Of a DNA stretch of 64,000 nucleotides, positions 36,520 through 46,836 are shown piece after piece (the stretch's first letter is position 1; every line of letters begins with the position of its first letter). The notes beneath the pieces are model-generated. The model was not told where the DNA came from and ran no database searches. It worked only from the letters and a program-made list of their open reading frames with translations. Origin of the DNA: Sphagnum magellanicum (lineage: Eukaryota > Streptophyta > Sphagnopsida > Sphagnales > Sphagnaceae); the NCBI GenBank assembly GCA_021904315.1, contig CM038923.1, positions 3,162,001 to 3,226,000 of the forward strand, given 5' to 3'. Made by a program: the position numbers and the translations under genes.

Positions 36520-39500
36520 TATCAACCTTTACATTGCCATTTATACAATAAAATGACCAACATAAAGAATTTCAATTATGGGGTTTCAATATTTTTCTTT
36601 GAGCATGTAGTTGTTCAAGGATTTTTTTTTGTTTTTTGTTTTTCAATTTGTGAAGTTCTATTGGATTCAGTTTGGGTGTTTGAAAAATTTTCAAATCTTT
36701 CTTCAAGTGGTTCATTTTTCATTTCAACTTCATTCATAAAATGTCCAATGACCTATTTTCATTCTAGATGATTATTCCATTTTTTTTCTAGCAATCATAA
36801 TAAAGTTTCCCAAATTAATGGAAAAGAGAAAAAAACCTAACAATATCAAAGACATTGGGCAAGAAGAAAGATTTATGAGGTTATAAAACTAATGGTATGC
36901 AAGGTAAAAGACAAATCATTAATTGATATCTCCTATTTTCATCATGACAAACAATTGTTAATTATTTAAAATAAAAAAGACATTGCTCATGACTTGCAAA
37001 CCTACACAACATAATAAACTTTTTAAAGAACTAGAAATCAAAATAATCATTACAGATGAGTTTTTTAAAAATGCCAATAGCTAAAAAAAAAAACATACAA
37101 ATATAAAAAAGGAAAAGAATGCAAGAAAAAAACTGTTATAAAATCACGAAAAACTAAAAGGTAGATTTTTTTTTAATTGCAAAAAAACCAATCAGAATGC
37201 ACAATGACAAAAAACAAAAAACACTTACTAAAATGATATGATTACTATGTTTTAGCTTGTTCCACTATTTGCACAACCAAATTATATATATATATATAGC
37301 TGAAGACTCCCATAACCAACCAATGGCAAACAAACACTTATTTATATCCTCTTCATTTTTTTTCATTTTGAATGATTTGAAACATTATGGGAACACTAAT
37401 TTAAGCTTTACAAAACATTTTTGTATTGCAAAGGCAAAGGAGTTTGAAGAAAAAATTAAAAAAAGTAACTTTTTTCAAGTTAAATTTTTTTCCCCTCCTA
37501 CACCCCTTTTATTTTTAGAGCTCATAACTCCTTCATCTTTTATTAATTTAAAACGATCTAAAGTGCTAGTAGAGCCTCAATTTAAGTTTTACAAATCATC
37601 TTTGAGTGCCAAAGGCAACATAACAATATTAACATTCAAGGAATGTTTGGTTGTTCAAGATTATCGAATTTCAAATGTTTTGAGATTTTGATTTTCAACT
37701 TTTTGATTGCCCTATTTTCGACAGACCATAATTTTCTCATTTTTAATCTGTTTTGATGATTTTTAATGCTTCGTATGTGCCAAAATGAAGGCTTTAATTT
37801 TTCTTTGGACATTATAAACAAATAATCCCTCCCTTAAGATTTGACCTTTTTTTGAGGCACCAAGTGTACATACAAACAAGAAAACAAAAGGAAAAAAAAA
37901 AGAAAACCTCCAAAATCGACAATGGACTACCTCTTCTTTTTTGAACTTACACAAGTAAGAAAGGAGAAGTATTACACAAAAAAAGGCGATAAGTAAACGA
38001 TAACAACAACAAGAAACAAGAGCTTTTAACGAATACTTAAACATCGACGACAAGCAAACATTGAACACATAAAAAAGTGACAAGGAGACATGAGCAGCTT
38101 GAAAAAGCGATGAATACACATGAATAGTGCAACTAGGTGCTGAATAACATGAAAAGAGGATCAATAGGCAAAAATCTCATGACTAGATGACAAGCAAACA
38201 AAAATAGGTGATGAGTAGGAGAACATGGGTTAGCGAACACAAAAGAAACAACTTAACTAGCAATGCAAACAAGAAAAATAATAAGACTTGCAAAATAACA
38301 AACAGGAAAACAAATTAAGGCTTAATAACAAAGCTGAAAAAACTTAATACAAATTACAATGTGTAAAAGAGAAAGTAGAAAGTGGGTGCAAGCTTGAGCT
38401 TGGGTTCTTTTTATGTTAATGAAGTTGGAGGGGAAAAAAAAGAGAAAAAAAGCACTAGCACAAATTGAAACCTTAGTTACCTTAAACCACCTAGCTTTTA
38501 GAAGAAGCTTTTTGCCTAGAAAACTTCTAAATAGGTATAGGACCTTGGATACCTTGTGCGCCCCCACCCCCATTCAAAATAAAACAATCACTTGACTATA
38601 TATATAATGTTATTTTATTTTTTCTGTGCATAAAGGTTGAGAACCAAAACTGGGTAGGGTCTCAATACCCTACCTGGGTATCACTTTTTTTTTTTTTTTT
38701 TTTTAGCATAGAGGACCATCTAGGGTCTCATGATGCCCGAATCTCAAATTAATGAGAATTAGGGGTGCTCAGTTTGCAACCAAGGTATGGAATCAAGTGA
38801 AAACTAATGAACCAGGATGAAAACCAAGACAATTTTCTCCTGATTTTTGAGAACCGCCCAACATTGGTAAAAACCTCATTGATTTTGTTTAGTCGTAGTT
38901 GGATAGCTAGCGCATTACTAAGGCGCAAGCAAATATCTTGATGGATTTTCCAAAAAATGTAAAGCCTGTAGAGGAGAGTGCATTAGGCCATGCCTTTTTC
39001 AAAAGGGTGTTGTTGTTTTGGTTTGTTTTGTTGTGATACCCATCGGGTATTTATTTGATGGGTACCCACCAGGTATTATCATGGGGAATTTTAGAAAACT
39101 GCAACAATTTTGTGCAATGTCCTTGGGGGTGGGCTTTCCCAAAGTCATGCCCACTCCCCTTGGCTCCACCTTGGGGGGGCCCTTATTCTAGTAAAGCCCT
39201 TGCCCTTGGGGGTTCACCCTACACCTATAATAACAATGTTATAAGGTAATTCACATGTATTGAATGGAGTTGAACATTATTTGTCCAATTTGATGTGGAA
39301 GCCAATAGTTGATGAAAGAGTTTGTCAACACATAGGCTCTCTATATTGGTGGATGAATGTCTCTAGTCTTTAAAGCTTTGGCTCCAAGCTCTTGCAAGAG
39401 GCATCCCACCTCTCTCCCCTCCTTCTCCTCCCCCTCTCTCTCTCTCAACCACCATTAGTTTCCACCTTCTTCCCTGACACAACTCATTATGAATACCTGT

Positions 39501-39600
39501 TTTTCAATGGGTTGTAACTTGGGTCAACACAACAATGGGTTGGAACTTGGGGTGCACACACAATTTGTCCATTGTCCATCCAATTGCAAGCAGAGGCCAT
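36520..39600. other. AT-rich intergenic DNA, no gene seen
   Basis: No supportable gene. A (TA)n run lies near 37284-37298, and a 22-base T run near 38681-38704. Segments at 38640-38690 and 39035-39085 carry TACCC/GGGTA inverted phrases; the second resembles 5457-5510. The frames near 37257-37691 and 37763-38164 have no recognisable domains. Confidence 0.5.
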
Positions 39601-39627
39601 GATTAATATTACTAGCATCTAGGCTAT

Positions 39628-39903
39628 TATGGAAATTCAAATATTTCACCATACAAAATTATAATCTTCCAAAAAAAATCCTCTAAAAGAAAACCAAAAT
39701 ACTTCAAGATATCATAACTCTATAATAACTAATCTCAAGGTTCCAACACAAGCCAAAATACCTATCATCTTTCAAAAATCTGCATATAAAAATTAGACCT
39801 AATACTACCTAGGGGCCAAAATCCCTTTAGCTACTATACTCTATAATGAATCTAAACACAATATCCTTCTTGCCTTGGTAGGCAAGGCCAATAGAATGTA
39901 AAA
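39628..39903 (+). repeat. Dispersed repeat R1, copy 2
   Basis: This copy is collinear with 12757-13047 and in the same orientation (landmarks listed there). Here the (ATT)n stretch is reduced to CTAATACTACCT, and a CTCTATAATAACTAATC phrase replaces the TTATAATAACTCGACAAACTAATC of copy 1. Similarity stops at the GGCAAGGCCAATAGAATG end and just before ATTATGGAAATTC. Confidence 0.75.
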
Positions 39904-40040
39904 TTTGATGCCAAGCATGTAACACTGAGTCTCCATAGCATAGTCCTAAGCTTTTAACAAACCTTGTAACTAAACTCTGTGCTGCTTCTGAACTATTGTT
40001 CTCCATCCCGGGCTAAAATGCAAGTCCTTGAAACTTCACC

Positions 40041-40267
40041 TAATTGGCACAACATGAAGTTAAACTTTGCCTAATTGGCACAACATGAAGTTAAACTTTG
40101 CTTAATTGGCACAACATGTGGTTAAACTTTGCCTAATTGGCACAACATGAAGTTAAACTTTGCTTAATTGGCACAACATGTGGTTAAACTTTGCCTAATT
40201 GGCACAACATGAAGTTAAACTTTGCTTAATTGGCACAACATGTGGTTAAACTTTGCCTAATTGGCAC
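40041..40267. repeat. 31-base satellite with 62-base higher-order pattern
   Basis: The phrase TAATTGGCAC recurs eight times at an exact 31-base spacing, giving seven full units and a partial one. From the second unit on, two variants alternate: CATGAAGTTAAACTTTGCT and CATGTGGTTAAACTTTGCC. The real repeat is therefore a 62-base dimer that has been amplified. Near-identity between units shows recent amplification. Confidence 0.92.
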
Positions 40268-40950
40268 AATAAGGCCCATTTTACACTAGGAGCAAGGGCC
40301 TAAAAAAACTTCAGGCCAACTTTTTGAGCATTTTTGGCTTGTTCTTTGGCCCCAAAATACTAATAAATGCTAGAACATTGATGTCAGGATATTAATAAAT
40401 GCTGGAACATTGGCCTCAAGGGTTGCAAATTGGCTTCCCAAATTTGATGGTATCCTTTTTTCATCAGCCTTGGGGCCAATACAAGGCCATAAAGTTCCGC
40501 ATTTATTAGTCACTCGGGCGCAGATTGAAAGATTTAAAAAATTTCAGCCTCGACTCCTAGTGTAAAGCCATTATTGGGGTTGGTTAATTTCAACTTTTGC
40601 ACCAATAGGAATGCTTGATTTGAGTTGAACATTGGCCTTGACTCCTAGTGTGAAGTGGGCCATAAGTAAGCCTTAGTACGGTGCTTATGCATGGGTTTGA
40701 GCCATGGAGTTGTCATTTCTTCATCCATGAAATTTTAGTTTTGTTGATGAGTGCAAGAATTGTGATAATGGATTTAATGCTTGACGACCTCAAGTCACAC
40801 GAGGTTCTCAGGTTCCAACCCGTGTTGACCCCTGTTCTTTGTTTGAACTGCATAATGTTCTTGAGTTCAAACCAGTGTTTGACCACTCATTTGAGTTAAA
40901 GAAAGCCAAAGGCAAACGACCAAACAAGAGCGTCGTAAAGTCTTCTCGAA

Positions 40951-41128
40951 CATAATTCAGTTGGTAAATGCAAAATCGACACTCAAAAACGATTCCATCT
41001 CTCACCCCTAAGCTTCTTAGGGTGTATTGCCTTATCACGCATAATTCAGTTGGTAAATGCAATCATAACTCAGATACGATTCCATCTTTCAACCCTAAGC
41101 TTCTTAGGGTCAATTGCTTGTTCAAATG
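40951..41128. repeat. Tandem duplication of about 90 bases with a hairpin
   Basis: Two units start CATAATTCAGTTGGTAAATGC at 40951 and 41041. Each later has ACGATTCCATCT, CACCCCTAAG or CAACCCTAAG, and CTTCTTAGGG. The CCCTAAG...CTTAGGG phrase of each unit can form a small hairpin. Nearby (40800-40890) two diverged GGTTC..ACCCGTGTTGACC phrases may be further decayed relatives. It is non-coding. Confidence 0.75.
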
Positions 41129-41639
41129 CATGCAACCGGCACATAGAAAACATGGCCATAGACCCAGTGGACCCAACCCAGGGTTTGGAAGTCATGGTGT
41201 GATCAGTTATACTACACTTGGTGCAAATATATAAATAAAAATAAATAAATAAATAAATAATATATTATTTCATTGACAAACTAGGAGAAGGTTTGAAGTT
41301 TGAAGGTCAAATAAAGGCATGCTGAAAAATCTGTGTAAAGTTGCCCCTTCTGACACTTGGAACCTGAGAAGCCTCCTTGAAATCAAGCTTTGAAACTCAT
41401 TCATATTCAAACTTGAATTCAAAGCCTCTGCACCAGGGTTTTCTTTTCTTTTCCCCTATTTTGTGGTTCCAAAAATTTCCAAAATTTTGGAAATTGAAAA
41501 AAAAATCACAAAAAATTTATTTTTCATTTTTTTTTTCCAAAATATTTGATTGCCATAGTGCAAAAATTCACCAAGGAAGAAGAGAGAGAGAGAGCTTCTT
41601 TGAAGCATTTTTGAAATTTTTTTCCTTTGTAGCACAAGT

Positions 41640-41752
41640 TGTTATCATCCAAAAAAAAATTTAGCCAAATTTGGCTAAAAACAAAAGATGAAAGTGCAAC
41701 ATTTAAGGATTCTTCCATTTTTGGCTACCTATTGAAACCTGATGTAAAATAT
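41640..41752 (-). repeat. TAGCCA-palindrome repeat, copy 2
   Basis: It contains the perfect 20-base palindrome TTTAGCCAAATTTGGCTAAA at 41660-41679. On the minus strand, upstream landmarks TTTTACATCAGGTTT, GTAGCCAAAAATGGAAG and CTTTCATCTTTTG match the copies at 44014 and 44318 in order and spacing. Confidence 0.65.
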
Positions 41753-42539
41753 GAACCAACAATTGTTATAAAAAGAAAGTCCAAATTTGACAACCGAGGA
41801 ACCCACAAAATCATTCATTTGTTGCATTTAAATAAAATTAAAATTAAAATTAAAATTAATAAATTATTAAAATTTATATTTAAAAAAAGAAAAAAGAAGA
41901 AGAAATGCTACTCTAAAGTCTACACCATTGCAAAAGAAAGCAAATAATGAGAACTAACTTGGAAACTACCCATCTCATTCAACTTGACCTCTTTTCTTTT
42001 AAAAAAGAACAAACAACAACAACACCAACAATAACAAACATCTAATAAGCAACAAAAGTGCTGCATTATGCAACACCCCAAAGAAGAAATAAAGAAAGTA
42101 GAAACCATGTACTATCACCACCCCCATATTTTTCAAAGAAAGCCTTCATAATAAATGTATATAAATATATATTATTACTATGTAAAAACACCTAAAGCCA
42201 TCATAATTAGTTTGGTAGGAACTACTACTTTTGTTCTTATCTTGCACTTTCTTATTTTACAATATACAAAAAGGATTTTTGATTTTACACAATTATGTTA
42301 TTACTACTTCAACATGCAAATAATAGTACATCCCCTTAAATAAAATAGGTAACCCAGGCTCATGGAGAGGGGGTGATTAGTCTAATGCAAAAAAATCAAT
42401 GACCAACAAAATATATGAATAGAAATTTTATTGGGCCAATGAGGTGATGATGCAATGCAACATGCACCCAAGAGGATCAATTCTTTTGTACTTTGGGGAA
42501 ACTAGGCGTTTGGACCTTTTTGAGATTTTGATGTTTTGA

Positions 42540-42863
42540 ATGTGTTCCTCAACAAGTTCTCAATATGTTCACATCGTGTTCTCAATGTGTTCCTCACCAA
42601 GTTCTCAATATGTTCACATCATGTTCTCAATGTGTTCCTCACCAAGTTCTCAATATGTTCACATCATGTTCTCAATGTGTTCCTCACCAAGTTCTCAATA
42701 TGTTCACATTGTGTTCTCAATGTGTTCCTCACCAAGTTCTCAATATGTTCACATCATGTTCTCAATGTGTTCCTCACCAAGTTCTCAATATGTTCACATC
42801 ATGTTCTCAATGTGTTCCTCACCAAGTTCTCAATGTGTTCAAGTTCTCAATATGTTCACATCA
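42540..42863. repeat. 45-base minisatellite, about seven units
   Basis: Units of exactly 45 bases start at 42540 and run through six full copies and a shortened one. Each unit is itself a pair of related phrases, GTTCTCAATGTGTTCCTCACCAA and GTTCTCAATATGTTCACATCAT. Because 45 is divisible by three and no unit contains a stop, all three plus-strand frames stay open, giving spurious Cys/Ser/Phe-rich repeat 'proteins'. Nothing suggests any is made. Confidence 0.93.
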
Positions 42864-42984
42864 AGAACATGTGTTCAATGTTTGTGATGGGCAAAGGAAA
42901 GTGGCTTATTATAAAACAAAAAAATTTGAACTTTCAGATGTAGCCCTTGGACAACTAATAAGTACAACAAACAATAAACACTCA

Positions 42985-43625
42985 CATGATCATAATCTTG
43001 TTATGATGTAAACCCGCCAAACTACATTAATGAAAGCACCGATACAAAAGAGAAGGCGAGCCATAGAACATGATATTACATCCCATGATAACCTTTGTTG
43101 CGATGTAAACTTTCCAAACTTAATTAAGGAAAGTGTTAGCACAAAAGGAGAAGTGGAACTAGAAAAAAAGACAAGACACAAGTTATGAGCTTCTATATCA
43201 TGAGCTTGTTGTGTTAAAGCTTAAACATGTGATACCTAGTTATATATCCATCTAACAAGCTTACTATGGATCTTATTATGACTATAAGCTTATTATGAGC
43301 TTTATTATATGTATGAGCTTAACATGTGATTGATGCCTACACCCCCATAAGAAGAATACCTACTATTAAAATGTACTTATGTATAAAGCTTAATATGTGA
43401 TAAGTACATCCCTAATAATAAAGCTGATTATGAGCTTGTTATGGAGCTTTCTTTTCTCCATTCCCACTTCTTCCTTTGTAGTGTTTTCATGGAGGTAACT
43501 AATAATTGAGTTTACATGATTTTGGTACATCCATAATAAGCTCATTATGAAGCTTTCTTTCTCCATTTCCCACTTTCTTTCTTATTTGTAATGCTTTCAT
43601 GTAATAATAAAGCTTGACAAGTTTT
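42985..43625. repeat. Degenerate local repeats (GATGTAAAC and AGCTTATTATG motifs)
   Basis: A segment at 42990-43075 (GATGTAAACCCGCCAAACTACATTAA.GAAAG) is repeated in diverged form at 43097-43160. From 43190 to 43620 phrases such as ATGAGCTT, AAGCTTATTATGAGCTT and TTATG.AGCTTTCTTT recur many times. A TTCTCCATTCCCACTTCTTCC phrase near 43455 recurs near 43560. This is scrambled short-repeat DNA without coding content. Confidence 0.6.
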
Positions 43626-44013
43626 CCTCATTTGTTTTCAATAGGTAATGTATGGATATGAATGTTTGGAAGCAACAACAACTGCATGTTTTTTTGAAAA
43701 AAATAATTAGTGCTTTATTAAACTAATTAGACTTTAATCTCCATCTCTCTCTCTCTCTCTCTCAGCTCCCTATTTCTCATGTAAGTAGTTTAGTTTAGGT
43801 GGGCAATTAAAAATGTATCTTTTTTCTCTCTTCCCCAAATTAGTATTTTTTTAATTTTGGAAAAAAAGAGAAAAAGTTCCAGCCTTCTTTTCACTGGAGA
43901 AATTTCTCCAAAAAGAAAAAATTAAAAATTAAAAATCCAAAAATGAACTGATAGTGGAGGGTTTCAATTGTCAGTCAGAAGTGAAGGGAAAATAAAATTA
44001 AAAAATAGCTAGA

Positions 44014-44120
44014 TTTTTACATTTGGTTTTTGGTGTGTAGCCAAAAAATATAGAAGGAAGATGAAAGATTTGTACTTCATATATGGTTTATAGCCACATT
44101 TGGCTAAATCCTCCCAAGGA
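44014..44120 (+). repeat. TAGCCA-palindrome repeat, copy 3
   Basis: It reads TTTTTACATTTGGTTTTTGG, then GTAGCCAAAAAATATAGAAG, then TATAGCCACATTTGGCTAAAT. It is a direct repeat of the copy at 44318-44425, about 300 bases downstream. Confidence 0.7.
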
Positions 44121-44317
44121 CAATCACCACTTTTTCTCTACATCTTACTATGGACTCTTTGGCTATATTAAAAAACTCTCCCCCCCCCAAAAAAAAAAAC
44201 ACTCCTATTTTCCATGTCTTCTTCCTCCTGTTGAGCCTTTTTTTTCAATTGCCGAAAATGTGCCAAAAAGTGAAACAAAAACCAGACTGTTTGAAAATGA
44301 AAATAGTAAAAATAGCC

Positions 44318-44425
44318 AGCTTTTTACATTTGGTTTTCACTTTGTAGCCAAAAATATAAAAGCATGATTACAATTTTGTGCTTCAAATCTCTGGTTTGTA
44401 GCCAGATTTGGCTAAATCTTCTTCC
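44318..44425 (+). repeat. TAGCCA-palindrome repeat, copy 4
   Basis: It reads TTTTTACATTTGGTTTTCAC, then GTAGCCAAAAATATAAAAG, then TGTAGCCAGATTTGGCTAAAT. With copy 3 it forms a direct pair in the upstream region of the VAL-like gene. Confidence 0.7.
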
Positions 44426-44509
44426 TAGAGATGATCTCCTCAAAAGAAAACCATTGCCAGTCATCCCTCTTCTTCAACCTCTTTGATCAAAGTCCCTCAT
44501 TAGTACTGT

Positions 44510-46025
44510 TGATCATCATCATGATCATCATAATCAGAAGAAGAAAAAAATTGATCATCTTCATCATCATCATCATCATCACCACCATCAAAATAAATAA
44601 ACAAATCATCATCATCATCATCATCATCTTCAAGCTTCTTCTTCTTCTTGCTAATTGTGTGTTTGATTTTTGCTTCATCAAATTTTACTTTGCACAAAAA
44701 TATTCTTATTGCATGTAAGTTTATTAAAGAAACATCGTTGCAAAAAATTATTGTCATGTCCACAAGCAAAGCAAAGCACTAGGGTTGTTGATCATTCAAA
44801 GCTCTCTCAATCCCCTCCCTCCACCAAACTTCCACAAACACACACAACAGAAATAGACACAGACACAGAGAGAGAGAGAGAGAGAGTACACACTATACAC
44901 TACACACACAGAGTTCTGAGAGAGAGAGAGAGAGGGAGAGAAAGTAGGTTCAAAGCTCAAAGTTTTGTGGCTTTCTTATTATTATTACTTAGATTTGATA
45001 GAGAAAAAGAAAAAAGATACACAAAGGTTTGAAGAAGATTCATTCTTGTTTGTCACAGTGGCAGCATCTCTCTCTCTCTGTGTCTCTCTTTGGGTGGGGC
45101 ACTGGGTTATTGTTGTTTGTTGCTGTTGTTGTTGTTTCTTCTTCTTCATACGTGTATGACATAATAGTGTATTGTATGTGTACTCTCTCTCCGTGTCCTC
45201 AGCAGTTTTGTTTTTCACTCACTCTTTCTGAATCTCTCTTAAAAGTCTTCAAATTAGCAAACCTTTGCAAAATCAAAATCTCTGGAAATTTAGGCTGCTT
45301 TTTTTGGTCATGCATCAATAGCCAAAAAATATCAAATCTTTAGTGCAAACTCTTGTTATAAGCAGAACAGACTAGTCCGTTAGAGGCTGTCGTCTTCGTC
45401 TTTGTTGTCTGTCGTAGTAGTAGAAGAAGAAGAGATCATGGTGTTGTGGGTGTACGTGTGTGACGATCAGGTTTGTATGGATTATTATTATATCTAGATG
45501 ATGGTGATGATGATGATGATGATGGAGATGGCTTTGTGTTTTGGGGAGTCGTTGTCATCGTCCTCGTCTTTGTCGTGGTTGCTGTTTTGTGCTGCTGCTG
45601 CTGCTGCTGCTGTTTCAACACCATCCAATGTTCTTCTTCCAATGACAGTTCCCAAAAGGTACATGACGACGACACTGATGCTGATGCCGAATTCTCTTTC
45701 TCTCTTTCTCTCTCCGTAGTACTTGTGTTTGTTGTTGTGGTGTAGATGGAAGGAATGAAGCAAGCAAGCAAGCAGCTTGTTTTTGTGTGTTTTTTTGTTG
45801 TGGAGAAAGTAGAGAATCTAGACATGAAAAAAGGGGTTGACTTGACTGAGTGAGAAGAGGAAGTTGCTGATCCTGCTGCTGCACGGGGGGCTGCGGGGCA
45901 ATAGGAAAGAAGGAGGAGAAGCATATTATTAGAAGCCGACGAACAAGAACAAGAAGAAGGCGAAGACGCAACAGCAGCAAAAGAAAAAGCAGGAGGAGGA
46001 GGAGAAGGAGAAGGAGAAGAAGAAG
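44510..46025 (+). promoter_or_regulatory. Promoter and leader region of the VAL-like gene
   Basis: The region is dense in simple repeats: ATC/CAT triplets at about 44510-44630, (AG)n at 44868-44886 and 44919-44935, CT-rich DNA at 45067-45090, GCT triplets near 45590-45612 and GAAGAAG purine tracts just before the start codon. (GA)n tracts are known binding sites of plant BPC/GAGA factors. Several ATGs precede the start at 46026, so upstream frames or leader introns are likely. The transcription start was not determined. Confidence 0.45.
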
Positions 46026-46805
46026 ATGAGAGACGCGGGACTAGGATTGGAAGTGGTGCAGGGCGGCGTGCAGGAAAGTGCGGCGGTGCGTACTAAAGTC
46101 TGCTGGAATGTCAAGTGCGGGACCAGCAGCTCCACCAACTGGCGACCTGGATGGCTGTTGCGTGCTGGCCATACCGCGGATCTCTGCGATTCCTGTGGGT
46201 ATGTATATTGTATGTCCCACTTTCTCCTCCCACTCTCTTCCTGTCTATATGTCTGAGAAGAGAGAAGTCGAGCGTCTTTGGAAACCACCGAGAGAATCGA
46301 TTTAATGAATTGTTTGTTCTTTGACAAGCAATTTTTTTACAGACCCAAGATGAGAAAATTCTGTTAGTCTGCTATGGATCGATTGAGCAGGCAGCTCTCT
46401 GTGTGTCTCTGTGTGTGTGCAAGGGTTTCATGTTTTTCTCTCTGCATTTTTTGTTTGTTTGGTTCTAGAGTTTGGGTTTGGGGAGCCATGCATGCATTCA
46501 TGATGCTTGCAGCTGAGTCATTGATTGATGAGAGGGGGATGGATGCATGTGATGTGCATATGGGTGTTGTTTCATGGCTTGCAGATTAGCATATGAGCAG
46601 TCACGTTTCTGTGAGACATTCCATAGTGACGATGCGGGTTGGAGGACATGCAACTCATGCAAAAAGGTTTGGTCTTTTGCAGCCAAAAAAATAAAATTCC
46701 ACCCATCCATCCTCCTCAAACCCTCTTTCGCATTTCTGATGGTTTTTTTTCCACTTCAGGATGCAGATGCCTCGCGATGGGGGAGGGAGAGGAATGTGAA
46801 AGAAG

Positions 46806-46836
<31 letters not shown>

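Noticed and set aside
40041-40267. CRISPR-like array
   Set aside because: The 31-base units are contiguous with no unique spacers, and this is plant nuclear DNA.
40680-40890. tRNA-like or SINE-like promoter boxes (GGTTCCAACCC, GGGTTTGAGCC)
   Set aside because: The isolated B-box-like words lack a correctly spaced A box and no cloverleaf can be drawn.
42536-43011. Three overlapping 115-148 codon repeat proteins
   Set aside because: All arise from the 45-base minisatellite, which is stop-free in every plus frame. No start context or homologue was recognised.
45436-45980. Minus-strand frames of 121-162 codons with Ser/Thr/Gln runs
   Set aside because: They are reverse readings of CAT, GCT and GA microsatellites in the VAL leader region, with no conserved motif.
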